This document shows positions 33,845 to 45,659 of a stretch of 64,000 bases of DNA, piece after piece; position 1 is the first letter of the stretch; each line of letters opens with the position of its first letter. The notes beneath the pieces were generated by a model. That model made no database searches. It was not told the DNA's origin and worked only from the letters and a program-made list of their open reading frames with translations. The position numbers and the translations under genes were made by a program. The stretch comes from Lunularia cruciata (lineage: Eukaryota > Streptophyta > Marchantiopsida > Lunulariales > Lunulariaceae): NCBI GenBank assembly GCA_948567375.1, contig OX419761.1:48708243-48772242 (forward strand). Direction: 5' to 3'.

Positions 33845-35240
33845 CTATGCCAAGCCATTGAATTTTGGCTTATAAGAGGTAATCATTCTATATGTGATAG
33901 AGAAATCTTGTAGCATGGCTATAGTGATACTTCTTGTTAACTCTCCTCCTCTATCAGAAATCAACTCCAAAGGGCATCCAAACCTAATGATGATGTGTTC
34001 ATAACAAAATCTACCAATTTTATCTTCATTTTTATCTCTCAATGGTCTAGCCTCAACCCACTTGGTAAAGTAATCAATAACTACCACAATATATTGATTG
34101 TTCCTTAGGGTCCTATTAAGATGACCTACAAAGTCAATTACACACTTCTCAAATGGTCATAAAAATAGAATTGATCAAAGAGGAAGATTAGAAGTATATT
34201 TCCTAGCAAAGCTTGATAAGTATTACAAGTTTTGTAATAATCAGAACAATCCTTGAAAATTCCACTTCAATGGTAACCTATATCTAGAGTCTTGAAAGTG
34301 GTCACCTTTCCTGCAAAGTGATCCTCACATATCAAACCATCATGAAATTCCTTCATGAATATGATAAACTACTCCTTGCAAACTGCTCTTTGAAGTAGAC
34401 CATTTTCTCCTTGATGAAAAAAAATGTTCTCCACCATTGTGTAAGGTCTAGATCTTGTTGCAAAAGCCTTCCTCTCCCTATCATGCATCCCATCCAGATA
34501 CTTACCTCTTGTAACAAAATCCACAATCTCCTTGTACTCCATTGGAACCTCTTGAGTATTGAGATTATCATGAGCTCCTCATCCAAGAAGGAATCATCCA
34601 ATGGCTCATCTCCATGATTATCATAGGCCCTAGATAACAAATCAGAATTTTTGTATTTCTTTCCTAGCCTATCTTCAATGGTGTAATCATACTCAAACAA
34701 GATTATCATCCACCTTGGTAACCTTCCTTCTACATTTGGCTTGTGGAAATTTCTTTCAAAGCCATTTGATCAGTGATAATGGTGACCTTTCTCCAATCAA
34801 GTAGTGTCAAAATTTCTTGAGACCAAAAATCATTGCCTTTCTATGACTGAATAGTTTTTCTTTGTTGAGACCATTTGTCTACTAGCATAAGCTTTTAGAT
34901 GATTATGCACATCTTGGTCTAATTGACTAAGAATGCATCCTATACCTATATTAGAAGCATCAGTGTAAAGGATGAAAGGCTTTCTCTAATCAAGTTAAGT
35001 AAGAATTGGAGCCTTAAAGAGTGATTGCTTGAGCTACTCAAAAGCTTTGAGAGCCTCTTTGTCTTCCAAAATCACTATATATTCTTACCCCTTCTTCATG
35101 TAAATGGTCAATGTATAAGCATTATTGGAAAATGAGAAGATGAATCTCCTATAGTACCCAACCATCTCCAAGAGTTGGTGCAACTTTGTCAAGCTTGAAG
35201 AGAATGGAAGCTTTGAGATTTTCCTCACCTTTCCGAGATC
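33845..35240 (-). pseudogene. Element 3 RNase H and integrase
   Basis: VVIDYFTKWVEARPL (34087-34040) carries the first catalytic Asp of the integrase core. GCPLELISDRGGEL (about 33970-33930) carries the second. YKPKFNGLA (about 33870-33845) is just before the Glu motif, where the frame breaks. FEYDYTIEDRLGKKYKNSDLLSR (in two adjoining runs, 34700-34630) is the RNase H end and linker. Typical integrase His/Cys finger residues between 34600 and 34200 are damaged. Confidence 0.75.
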
Positions 35241-35242
35241 CA

Positions 35243-36346
35243 TTACAATTCTATCCTTGGAAATGATATGCCCACAAGTAGAAATTCTTCACAAATATAG
35301 ATGAACTTCTTTGGGTTGAATGATGCATTTGCTTCATCCGAGCATTGCAAAATTTTGATCAAGTGCTCAAAGTACTCCTCCTTGCTCCCATATACACAAA
35401 AGTCATTAATAAAATCTCTCACAAATTTCCCAATCAAAGGTTCAAACACCCTATTCATGAACCATTGAAATGTGATTGGAGCATTACAAACCCCAAAAGG
35501 CTTGACCTTGAAAGTGTAAGCTCCCCAAGTTGTGGTGAATATGGTGAGTTGTTGATGCTCTCGTGCAATCTTGATTTGGTTGTAGCAACTATAAAAATCC
35601 TCAAAATTGTACCTCTCATGACCTACAACCTCCTCCAAGATCTCATCAATGAATGGCAAAGTGTAGTAGTCCTTCTTAGTAACAACATTGAGCTTCTTGT
35701 AATCAACACATACTCAAAGCTTGCCATTCTTCTTCTTCACAATCACAATTAGAGACACCCATTCTTAATTCTCCACCTCAAAAGTAAATTGAGCTTCCTT
35801 GAGCTTATCAATCTCTTCCTTTGCAACCAAAGCTAATGGTGGACTAATGTGATGTTGCTCTTGGCATTTTGGTCTTGCATGTGACTCCACTTCTATCAGA
35901 TGCTCCTCCAAGGTGACTTCCTTGAGATCCTTGTAACTAAAAGCAAACATATGGATAAACTTACAAAAAAACTCTTCAAATCTTACCTTTTCCTCCTTGG
36001 TAACATTTGGACCATACTTGAAGGTAGATAGTCTTCTCTCTATCTCCTCTTGTGTTAATGGTGATTTATCAAGGTCTTTCAACATCTCTTTCTTCAAAAT
36101 AAAGTCCATATCACTCAAGGGGTGCAAATTTGAATCAAATTTAGAGTCATCCTCTTTTGATGAGGTCTCTTCTATGTTTGTGTCCACACTTGAAGCTCCT
36201 TCTTTTGAATCTGATTCCCAATAATCAGATGGTGCATTTGAATGTGAAGGATGATTGGTGCTGGTTATAGGAATTGTTACCCAATGGTTTGAGTACCCAA
36301 TTATTGGAATTGTTACCCAATTCCAAAGTATCCTTTGTGCTAGCAA
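35243..36346 (-). pseudogene. Element 3 reverse transcriptase
   Basis: The N-terminal part (36346-35765) includes FCKFIHMFAFSYKDLKEVTL and PPLALVAKEEIDKLKEAQF, the entry to the RT domain. The core (35659-35243) has MPFIDEILEEV, then QLTIFTTTWGAYTFKVKPFG, then APITFQWFMNRVF. The catalytic box reads FINDFCVYG where family members have a DD pair, so one catalytic Asp is Asn. A frame break at about 35700-35765 separates the two parts. Confidence 0.8.
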
Positions 36347-36429
36347 TTAGTTGTTCAAGCTACTCTCAACCATGGCCTCCCAAGTAGCAGATCATAATTT
36401 GCATCCTCAAAACTTGGAAAACATGAAAT

Positions 36430-36998
36430 TTTGAACTGCCATAACCAATACTCCACCTTATCCATCACACTTATTGGTCAAACTTGTTGCTTGTTTGTGA
36501 TGTTTACTACAAATGTTGAAGGTCTAGAGGGTATCATACTCAACTTCTTCATCAACTTCTCTAGCAGTCACCATAGATCCTCCATCAAAAAGTGCATCCT
36601 TGATGTTATGACCATTCACCCTTATATCAATCTTGGAGGCATATTGACCCTCACATGGTGCTAGTTTTGCATTCCACCACTCCCATTGATACCAAAGCCT
36701 TTGCTTTCTTCTTTCTCTTGCTCCTTGTAGAACTCAAACCACCCCTAAACTCCTTTCTCAAAGTAGGATTTAAAGTAATAAGTTGCACCACCGTAATGTT
36801 GGCCTTGTGACTACCAACATCCTTCAACACATTGTAGCTGCTTTGTTGCTTTGAGATCAAGAAATCATCCATCCCTAACTTCTTCCTTGGAGTCTTTGTT
36901 GATGGTGTTGAACTAGAATTGGGTGTACTCCTTGTTGGGAATAGACTATCCTTGCTAGAGAGAATTCTTGAGAGAGTTGTATAACATCTACAAAACAT
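36430..36998 (-). pseudogene. Element 3 protease region
   Basis: GSHKANITVVQLITLNPTLR (about 36815-36755) is the segment that precedes the protease in this lineage. NGHNIKDALFDGGSMV (about 36625-36575) is in the position of the aspartic-protease active site, read here as DGGS instead of the usual D-(T/S)-G. The frame continues only briefly. Family proteases cut the Gag-Pol polyprotein. Confidence 0.6.
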
Positions 36999-37089
36999 GA
37001 TCTCTTCTTTTCTTGTATCAAAAGCTCTAAATTAAGACCTTTTGAGTTTGAACATTCTCACTTCTCATACTTGAGCTCCACCACATCTA

Positions 37090-38110
37090 TGTATATTATT
37101 CCCTTACCTCTTTCTTGTAAAACATGTACTTGTGTTTCACTACCTCCTTCTTTTTCTCTATTTCCCCCTCATAACACCTTCCTTCATGGTAAGTGGAATT
37201 TGGATAATTCTTTTGGATGTGACCTCTACCTCTACACCCAAAACAATTTCTATCATTGAAATTGCTAGTTGTTTTACCTCCTCTATATTGATAGTTCCCA
37301 TAACTCCTAGGCACTCTCTCAACAGTTTGGTCTACCTCTCTCTTCTCCCATAGTTGCACTACATTGATCTTGAGATATACAAGTTGCTTCGTGATAGTTT
37401 GAAGAAGATCTTTTTCATAGATGCAAGAACAAGAGCAACAACTACTTGTGGTGCCACCCTTGCCACCAATGGATCAAAAACTCCACCATACTTGTATACT
37501 TGTGGAGGATGCACAATCTCCTTCACCACCAAATTACTCTCATCTCCTTCCAAACTCTTCTTCATATGAACTGCATTCTTGATAGTTTCTACCTTGGAAA
37601 AAAGTTTCTCATATCTCACCTTGCTTTTGATTGTGGTTTCAACCCTCCTAAAAAAGTTTTGGTGAGCATAGCTCCTATCCCAATCATGGTAGTCTCCACA
37701 TCACCTCCACTTTTCCTCAACACTATGTGGAACCTACACTATAAGTTCTCCACTCTTTCAACATAGACTTTCACTTTCTCTCCATCATCTTGTTTGCGGA
37801 AGGTAACCTCACTCAATCTGTTATAACTCTCATCATGAAGAAAGTTCTCAATGAGTGTTGTAATCAAACTCTCCCAAGACTCCTCTTGTCCATCTCTCCT
37901 ATCTCTCTCTTGGTATTTTTCCTCATACCATGTAAGAGCTACATCCTCAAAGAAATCTGATAGTAGTGAAGCACACTCATTCTTCCTCCTCTCATTGTTT
38001 CCTATGCAAGTCTCTTGAAATCTCTCACAAAAATCTCCACATCCTCTCCATTCTTGCCAAAGAAAACAAGAAGTTTCATCATTTTAGCCTATCATTACCT
38101 TTCTTATATT

Positions 38111-38147
<37 letters not shown>

Positions 38148-38690
38148 TCGTATAACTAAAAATTATATACATGACCAGCACTATTTGAGAGTAATCCACT
38201 CTAGGTAGTAGAAATTGTTTAAATTGCTCCATGATTTCTATGGCAAGATCAAATCCAAAGGTGCAAACTAAGTAAACTCTCATGGATATTCTATCCATCA
38301 ACTGAAAGATTATCTCCATCACTAATTTTGAAAAATTTCTAATGAAGATGGTAGTTTCTCTATAGTTGTATTTGACTCTCTCCAAGATCCTTCACCAAGC
38401 TCTCCAATAATGTTACTACTCTTTTACACTCATGGCTGTTTGGAATTCCTTCCACTCTAGACACCTCACACAACTACTTGGTTCTAGATCTTCACCCTCC
38501 TAATCTTGGTGAAGAAGGCGCAACATGCAATCCCAAGTCAAGTAAGCCTCTCCTTTCCTCAATCTCTTGCCCTCAAGACTCAATAAACATGAACTTGCCT
38601 TGTGTCCCTTCTCTGCACATAAGAAGCACTTAGAATCACTCTTTCCTCCAAATGAGGAAGCCCTTTGAATCCTCTCAACACTCACTTCAA
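37090..38690 (-). pseudogene. Element 3 gag with two zinc-knuckle sequences
   Basis: On the minus strand from right to left: a canonical CCHC knuckle, CFLCAEKGHKASSC (about 38625-38585); capsid-like text (38385-37360, with GKNGEDVEIFVRDFKRLA near 38075-38020); then a second knuckle, CFGCRGRGHIQKNY (about 37245-37200), in which the last Cys is replaced. A (TA)n microsatellite at about 38112-38147 breaks the capsid frame. A knuckle in front of the capsid is unusual, because the nucleocapsid normally follows it. Confidence 0.6.
38112..38147. repeat. (TA)n microsatellite
   Basis: An uninterrupted run of alternating T and A lies inside element 3 gag; it probably expanded after the element died. 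Confidence 0.95.
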
Positions 38691-39647
38691 ATTCTACTCT
38701 AAACTCTCATTTCTTCAAATCAACCACTACAATCACTTCAACTACAATCACTTCAACCTCTTGGAGAACCTAACAAAAACTTTCCACTCGTGATTTCCCT
38801 CCATGCTTCCAAGATCAGTCAAAACACTTAAACGTGCTTTTGGTTGAACCTACACTCCTTGTTCATGAGAACTTAACTCTCCTCACATTATCAACCAACT
38901 CTCTCACATTATACCTCTTGGACCTTTGAAATTTTTCACACGTAATCAAGCGCCCATGTTGTCTTCCCTTGTAAAATTTCAGCCCTTTTCATCAAGCTAT
39001 TTGGCCTAGGCATTACTCTATTTAGCATACATATCTCAAATTTAGTCTAAAAACCACCCCTTCACTTTAAAAATTCATAACTTCATGTGCAAGACAGATC
39101 TCTCTTTAATTCATAGGCCAAATGATATAGTAATGTGCATTGAATTTCCTTGGAAAGTTTCAAAACAAGAGAATGAAAATAAAGAAATGGTAAACTTTGT
39201 ACAAAATTCTAGGGAGCATTTAATGTGCAGAATAGTTTACTCTACCACCCAAAAATTCTAGCTCAATGCATGTAGCAACCTTTAAAATAATTTTAAGTGC
39301 CCCACCTAACACATAATCCAAGCTATCTTCTATGAAAATTTCAAGTTGAGATCTTAAACTTGAGGTTTTGCCAAAAATCATCATAATTTCCAAAATTTGC
39401 AATCCATCTCACATATCTCCAAAACCTCTCATGTATATAATATATATATTATCATCTCAAAAACATCATAATGAACTATAAGGGATACAAATGGACCCAA
39501 CTTCTATAATATAAGTTCGAATTCTCCTCTAATTTTCTCTCCAAGTGAGCTCTAGTAGCCTCCTTATGTGTAATGTAGAATTATATGTAGAACATTATCT
39601 TGCATTATAGAGAGGTCTTGACAATAAAACCAAAAATACAACCAGCT
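38691..39647 (-). other. Leader region of element 3
   Basis: No open frame of note. It lies between the right-hand LTR and the first gag knuckle on the minus strand. The usual Met-tRNA primer motif is not visible next to the LTR; the adjoining minus-strand sequence starts AGCTGGTTGTATTTTTGG, so priming by a different tRNA is possible. Confidence 0.45.
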
Positions 39648-40318
39648 TGTCTCTCATTCAAGATGAACCTCTGATAGCTACTAAGATAGTGCACTATGGA
39701 TTAAGAAGCCAAGGAACCTAAACTCCATCACACTCTTCCAAGGTAAGAACTCCAAGACTCAAGATATTACTCACTAGAGAACTCAATGAGAGAGAGATAG
39801 TTGCAAATGAGAATATGATGAGTATCTCCTCACCTCTAGCTTATATATTGTGTAAAATTTACACACCCAAGTTACTAATTATTGGAGTAACTCAAATTAC
39901 TAGGCTAAAAGTCAAATAAAGTCTAAAAGAATATCCAAGCATATGGGAATGATCCCATGGGTAGATGGTCTTATCTTCATCTACCAACTAAGTCAAGGAT
40001 TCATTCACATGGGCTATCCTTGGATTATTAGAAAATATTGCACCAAAAAGGCTTTTGGGCCCTAGAGCTCTGAACTCTTCCTCAAAGCCAAATAACTAGG
40101 AATAATACCAAATCAATAGATTAGAAGATAAAATAGTGATGCTCACTCTTTTTACTTCCTCTAAAATAGAGTCACCTTTATCTTGTCTATGACAAACTCT
40201 TGCTAATCATGACTAATATAAAAGCTTAGCTAAACTCCATATAAATAATATTTCTCCACTACTTTCAATACTAAAATTAATATTCCTATAGAGCATAAAT
40301 GCATCAATGTGTGTTACA
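39648..40318 (-). repeat. Right (5') LTR of element 3
   Basis: Direct repeat of 32549-33226, starting TGTCTCTCA and ending TGTTACA, so TG...CA ends are kept. Length 671 bp. Substitutions and small indels against the left LTR are spread along its length, indicating an old insertion. Confidence 0.85.
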
Positions 40319-41224
40319 TACATTGACTTCCACAACCACACCAAGCAAGGGTGGATGAGCTTGCACTAATGATGATTGATGCTATCCAATAAAGAACACT
40401 TGGCATGGTAGACCACGAACAATTATGCCAAATGGTGGTTGCTTTTGTTGTCAACAAATTGAACATCTCATTGTAGAATGTCCACTCCAAAATGAACAAC
40501 CTTGACCAATTACCCAAATGTAGTTCAAGGAGCACAATGATCACGGAAACAAATAATCCTAATAGGAATATCAAACCAATTATTGAAAACTTAATTTTTT
40601 CCAATGGGATGGAAAGCTTGACCTATGCAAGTTCGATATGCTTGTAACGTATGATATTGGATAATGATCATAGGATTTTGGTTGATTGTGGGAGTATTGA
40701 GAATTGCATATTAATGGAATTAGCAGAGGAATTATGTATTCTTATCAAGTCAATATTTGGCAATAAATTAATGATGGTAGATAATAGAAAGAATATCACA
40801 TTCCATACATTATATTTGATTACATTCAAGATTAGGAAGGAATATTCAGGTATATGAAATTTATGGTAGCTCCCCTGCATTATAATATCATTCTAGGTGT
40901 TCCTTAGCTTGAACTTCATCAAGTTAAATCTGATTGAGCTTGATTGAAAATTCAAGTATAACATCAAGGGGTTGTCTTGCATCTCTTAGTAAGATACTTA
41001 GAAATAGTTAATCCCAAGAAGGGAAGATTATTAATAAAGCAATTATAGAGTAAGCTTTGGAGGAAGATATTTCTATTTTTGTTCTATAGATCAATTCAAT
41101 TATCCAAGGAGAATCTGATGAGGGTCAAAAACCTCATCAAAAAATGGTTAATCAAATAGTTCAAATGTTTGTAAAATTGTTTCAGAATGATCTTATAGAT
41201 GGATTATCTTTTGATCAAGATATG
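40319..41224 (+). pseudogene. Chromovirus 2 gag 3' part and protease
   Basis: NGGCFCCQQIEHLIVECPLQN (two adjoining runs near 40434-40500) is the zinc knuckle with one residue changed. The frame at 40651-40857 has RILVDCGSIENCILMELAEE, the aspartic-protease active-site region, with D-C-G-S where D-(T/S/F)-G-(A/S) is usual. The linker to RT (41010-41100) carries only one copy of a 60-bp unit present three times in element 1. The frame is interrupted before a solo LTR. Confidence 0.7.
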
Positions 41225-41985
41225 TGTAATACCAAGAGCTAGCCATATGATCTAGATGTAAAATTTGGTTTGGTAACATCTGGAATGATGCTATACATGA
41301 TGGTAAAAATAGATCAGATAGAAGGATCACCAAAAGGGTACTTCTACTAAAAGGGCATAAAACCAAAATAGATTTGAAAACTTTAGAACCAATAGCTAGA
41401 CATATGATTTGAAGGTGAGAATTAGGTTTGTGACGTCTTGAAGGATGTTACATAGGATGGACTGAATAGATTAGAAAGACATATCACCAAAAGGGGACTT
41501 CTACTAAAAGAGTTGGAACCGAAATATGCCTAAAATCTTTGAAGGCAATTTTAGAAGCCTAAACGGATAAATTAGGCCTCAAAAATGTGCAGATCCCCCC
41601 CCCCCCTAACAAAGGAAAGGTTGGCTTTCCCTCCCCCTTGATTTTTCTCATCGAGAGCTTTCCAACGGTACCTCACCCACGGGATTCTGAGAATTCTTAC
41701 AGGAAGATTTCCTAAAAGATTCTCTCTGGTCAAAGCTTGTTTGACCAACCAGATAGGACCAGGACCAACATGTCACCCATCCAAGTAAGTAATACAAGGG
41801 TGGAGCTTGCTGACATGTCACCTATCTATGTACCTAATCCTATGGTGGAGCTTCATTGGAGGAGATCCACTTTGCCTATATAATAAAAGAGAAGGTGCTC
41901 CTTTGGGGCATCGGAGTTTGAGTGTGAAAGTGTGTGTTTCTCATGGTGTGTTTCTCTTCAGGTCTCCTATCCTTGGAGTATTACA
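41225..41985 (+). repeat. Solo LTR, family TGTAATACC, copy 3
   Basis: Starts TGTAATACC and ends GAGTATTACA, 761 bp, with the internal tandem duplication, a run of C at about 41595-41607 and a TATA-like CTATATAATAAAAG near 41877. The next bases, AGGTA, resemble AGATA two bases before its start, an imperfect target duplication. It separates protease from RT of chromovirus 2. Confidence 0.8.
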
Positions 41986-43612
41986 AGGTATGCCTTTCAA
42001 GATTGAGCTTTTGCTAGGTAGTATTCTAATGAGTAGACCAATCTATGGTTTCTCATCAAAGGCGTTAGATGAGCTTTGAATAATATTGACCAATTTATTG
42101 GAGAAGGATTTAATATGATATAGTATATCCTCTTGGAGAGCATCAATACTATTTGAACCAAAGAAGGATGGTGGACTTCACTTCTACATTGAAAATCATG
42201 GTCTCAATAAACAAATTGTGAAGAATGTGTATCTCTTGCATGAAATTGATGACTTGTTAAATCAATTGAATGAAGCATGATACTTCTCCAAGTTAAATCT
42301 TCAAAGTGGCTATTGGTAAATTCCCATGATAGGAAAGATATGTAAAAGATTACCTTTTTCACAAGATATGGCATTTTGAGTTGAGAGTGTTACCTTTTGG
42401 GCCCATTAATGCTCCAATTGTTTTCACATATCAAATGCATCAAGTGTTGGATGGGCTATTAGATTGTTATGTGATGGTGTTCTTGGATGAGATTTTAATC
42501 TATTGTAAAATGGAAGCAAAACACAAGAACAAATTTTGAGAAATATTGGCAACTACACCAATGGAGTTTTTACTATAAGAAGTCAAAGTGTGTCTTTTGG
42601 CATAAAGAAGTTATCTTCTTGGGTCATAAGGTCTCATCAAAAGGGATCAAGATGGAAGAGGAGAAAATAAAGGTCATTACAAATTGGCCTACTTCTAAAG
42701 ATGATACAAAATTCTATGCATTTAATGGATTGGTGAGCTTTTACCAATTGTTTATCCACTATTATGCTCATGTGGCTACACCATCAACCAATCTCTTGGG
42801 AAAAACATCAAGCTTTGGATGGACCACAAAGCACAAAGAAGTATTCAAAGAATTAAAGCATATGGTGCCCTTATGACCTATCTTCCAACCATAAATCCTC
42901 AAGTACCTTATGTGGTTGATTTTGATGCTTCTAACTTTGCCATTGGAGTGGAGTTGCAAAAAAAAATTCTAGATGGCTTACATCCCATTGCCTTTGTGTC
43001 TCATCAACTAAACATAATAGAAAGGAATTATTTTCTCAAGATCAAAAACAACTAGCAATGGTATATGCTATAAATTTACAAAACACTATCTCTTGGGGGA
43101 AACAAGTGATCATGCAAACCAATCAGAAACTTTTATTGCAAACCTTACATTTGGAGCACATAAAGAGTCAATATCATTAATGTGAAGAAAAACTAGAATT
43201 TTTTAATATCAAGCTTGAGTACAAACTTGGCAAGTTCCATGTCATTCTTGATGCCCTATCACAACATCTTTGATTTGAAGACTCTTCTTGAATCTCTCGT
43301 GATAGTAGCAATCACCATTGTGTTAATCAACTCAAGTGTATACATAGAGTTCAAGAGCTGCTTTACTACAACACCTTTCCTTCAAGGAAGGCCTTGTATT
43401 TTAATTGAACCAAATCTATGTTCCAAGTATGGGTGGCTTCCAACTTATGTGGCTTTAAGAAGACCATAACTTATCAATTGCTGATCATTTGGGTGTGGAA
43501 AAAACCTTGATTACCCTTGTTAGTGGTGGTGGCTGAACATGGTACAAAGATTTTAAGAGTTTGTTCAATCTTATGAGAGTTGCCAATGCAACATGATAAC
43601 CAAAACTATTGA
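41986..43612 (+). pseudogene. Chromovirus 2 RT, RNase H and start of integrase
   Basis: Collinear with 48354-50010 of element 1. RT text near 42270-42500 includes YFSKLNLQSGYW and VMVFLDEILIY; the catalytic pair of element 1 (LDD) is LDE here. The connection at 42619-42876 reads GHKVSSKGIKMEEEKIKVI. RNase H at 42870-43250 includes YVVDFDASNFAIGVELQ and HPIAFVSHQLN. A zinc-finger remnant of integrase follows (ADHLGVEKTL near 43480). The match ends at about 43612, so the C-terminal half of pol is lost. Confidence 0.8.
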
Positions 43613-43623
43613 ATTTTAAAATA

Positions 43624-43756
43624 TATCTTTTTGTCTAAAATTTGTAAATAATTCATAAATTTTCAGTATATAATTATGATAAGGATTATTCTATATTTTT
43701 GTCTAAAATTTGTAAATAATTAATAACTTCTGAATATAATTATGATAAGGATTATT
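43624..43756 (+). repeat. Two tandem 67-bp AT-rich repeats
   Basis: TTTTTGTCTAAAATTTGTAA begins both copies (about 43624-43690 and 43691-43756), and both end ATAATTATGATAAGGATTATT. The duplication starts right at the truncation point of chromovirus 2. Confidence 0.9.
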
Positions 43757-45224
43757 TCTTCTTTCTTCACTGGTAAAACAAAGGAATACTGCTCTAATTG
43801 ATATAGATCCTTAAAAAATCATTCTTAAATTTTTGAATATTTATGGAGCATATATTATGTGATGGAACTATGAGAATAATCAGTATAGTCAGATCCAAAT
43901 ATGGACCATGCACACAATAGTAAAGTCCTCTTCTATTCACTAGAGGTTGACATGATTGTTTGCTATGTCACATTGAAGCTTTTGCCTTTTTGAGTGTCTT
44001 GAGCTGATATCCATACCCGCAACTCGACTGACAAGATTAACGCCAAAGACGATATCCGGACCTTTGATCCACGAATGATCTTTCTTTGATTATGCTCTTG
44101 ATAGGGTGTTTTAGTCCCAATTGTTTTGGGTTTGGTTTGTCAGTGGCCAATGAGAAAGTGTAATTCCACCGTCCTTGAGAAGTATAGATACTAGAGGGTT
44201 TTGATTTATGTTTCTTTCAGATAAATAAGAACCCTCAAACTAATTTATGGGTAGATTAGGGGTTTCAAAAATAACTTCATGTAGCTTCAATTGTGTGAAA
44301 AATCTTTATGGCCGCACAAAAAGGACAATCAAATAGATTAAAAAGATTCATCCAAGTCTTTTCTTTTTAACAAACTCCATAATAGGTGGGCTGCAAAAAA
44401 TAAGAGATATGGAGTTTGCATCTCAACACCATAAAGTATTATTAAAGAACCCATTGACAAAGCATATTTGCCCAATTCACTAGTCATCCCTTGTGAAAGT
44501 AGTGGAAAAGGATCACTTGGGTAGTATCTACGTAGGTGGTGTGTTTACTCTTGAACAAATTCATGATTGATTTTGAAATTTTTCTTTGTAGAGGTCCCTA
44601 TATCTCTCATTTTCTCCACCCATTGCTTGATTTCTTCTCCTTGAATGACTCCTTGATGTCCTCTTAGAGTTTATACTTTGTATGAATCTTTTGGATCTAT
44701 TGTAATACCATCATGAGTACATTAAACCATAAGCTTGAGCACCTTCCACCAATTCCTTTTAATCCATACAAACATATTCTCCCTTAATACTTCTAATATG
44801 GTCTTGGTTATCTCTAATTTCTTGAACCATTGCAAAGTCACTCAAATTCTAATTCTACAATAAAGAGCACAATTGCCTACTTTAGGGGATTCAAAATCAC
44901 CTTTGGAAGCACTATACATCATCTTGGTTGGAGAGCCATCATGCTTGCTCATGATCTCTCTACTAAAATAAAATGTCTACCCACTCACCCAACCCCTCAA
45001 GCTCACGACTTTCATTTCTCACCAACAAAATTGCAAGACACTATGCTTGAATTTACAAATTTGTTGAGTCAAAAGAAGCCACTACACAGGTAAGGGCCTT
45101 GAATTTCTAGCTCAAGGTGGACTATGTGACAATGCAATAGGTGCATCCATGGTGAAATGCTATTGTTTTTGAATGCATGCATTTTGGCCAATTTGAATGG
45201 TCATCAATTTCTATTCTTTGTCTA
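43757..45224. other. Intergenic, nothing recognised
   Basis: No domain-bearing frame. A short open frame at 44830-45093 has no recognisable content. Confidence 0.4.
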
Positions 45225-45641
45225 TGTAACAATATGAAGTTTAGCGACAAATTTAGTCAAGCTAACAAAGTAAAGAATAAGACAAAATAGCCTAGAATAT
45301 TCTAGAAGCATCTAAGAAGCTTCTTGGGAAGCTTCCCAACTAGTTAACTTGCACCCTAAGTAGGTAGCTTCTAGAAGCCTAGAAGCTTCTAACTAGCTTA
45401 GCTTGCACGCCAAGTAGGCGGCTTCTAGAAGGAAGCTTCTTGAGAAGCTTCCTGGTTAACTTGGCTTGCACTCAAAGAAAGCAGCTCAAGGAAGCTTCTT
45501 GAGAAGCTTCAAGGATCTTGTATGCTACCTATAAATACCAAAGCCAAAGCTCATGCTAGACATTCAAAGTTTTCCCACATTCAAGTATCCCAATGTGAGT
45601 TTCCATTCTCCTATTTCTCTCCTCGGCTTTGGACTTTTACA
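45225..45641 (+). repeat. 5' LTR of chromovirus 1
   Basis: Starts TGTAACAATATG and ends CTTTTACA. U3 holds repeated GAAGCTTC palindromes and TTCTAGAAG, which match heat-shock-element half sites. TATAAATA lies at 45530-45537. The R/U5 part runs to 45641. Confidence 0.95.
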
Positions 45642-45642
45642 T

Positions 45643-45654
45643 TGGTATCAGAGC
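45643..45654 (+). other. Primer binding site of chromovirus 1
   Basis: TGGTATCAGAGC, the exact complement of the initiator methionine tRNA 3' end, one base after the LTR. Confidence 0.95.
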
Positions 45655-45659
45655 AAGAA

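Larger units (their letters stand above)
32549..40318 (-). mobile_element. Ty3/gypsy element 3 (Tat/Athila-like), minus strand, nested in chromovirus 2
   Basis: Direct LTRs lie at 32549-33226 and 39648-40318. Between them, on the minus strand from right to left, are leader, gag (38690-37090), protease (36998-36430), RT and RNase H (36346-34650) and integrase (34640-33845). No chromodomain is present. The integrase signature YFTKWVEARPL and the protease/RT linker text point to the Athila/Tat side of Ty3/gypsy, not to chromoviruses. Chromovirus 2 gag resumes on both sides, so this is a later insertion. Clear matching target duplications were not found. Confidence 0.8.
31247..43612 (+). mobile_element. 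Ty3/gypsy chromovirus 2, plus strand, interrupted twice, 3' truncated
   Basis: 5' LTR 31247-31640, primer site, gag (31655-32548). A minus-strand Ty3 element is inserted at 32549-40318. Gag then resumes with zinc knuckle and protease (40319-41224), followed by a solo LTR (41225-41985), RT and RNase H (41986-43250) and the start of integrase (to about 43612). Integrase core, chromodomain and 3' LTR are missing. Collinear with element 1 at 45225-51609. Confidence 0.85.

Noticed and set aside
38110..38208. Frames with Ile-Tyr repeats
   Set aside because: They are translations of the (TA)n microsatellite.
44830..45093. 87-codon plus-strand frame before chromovirus 1
   Set aside because: No recognisable motif and no surrounding gene structure.
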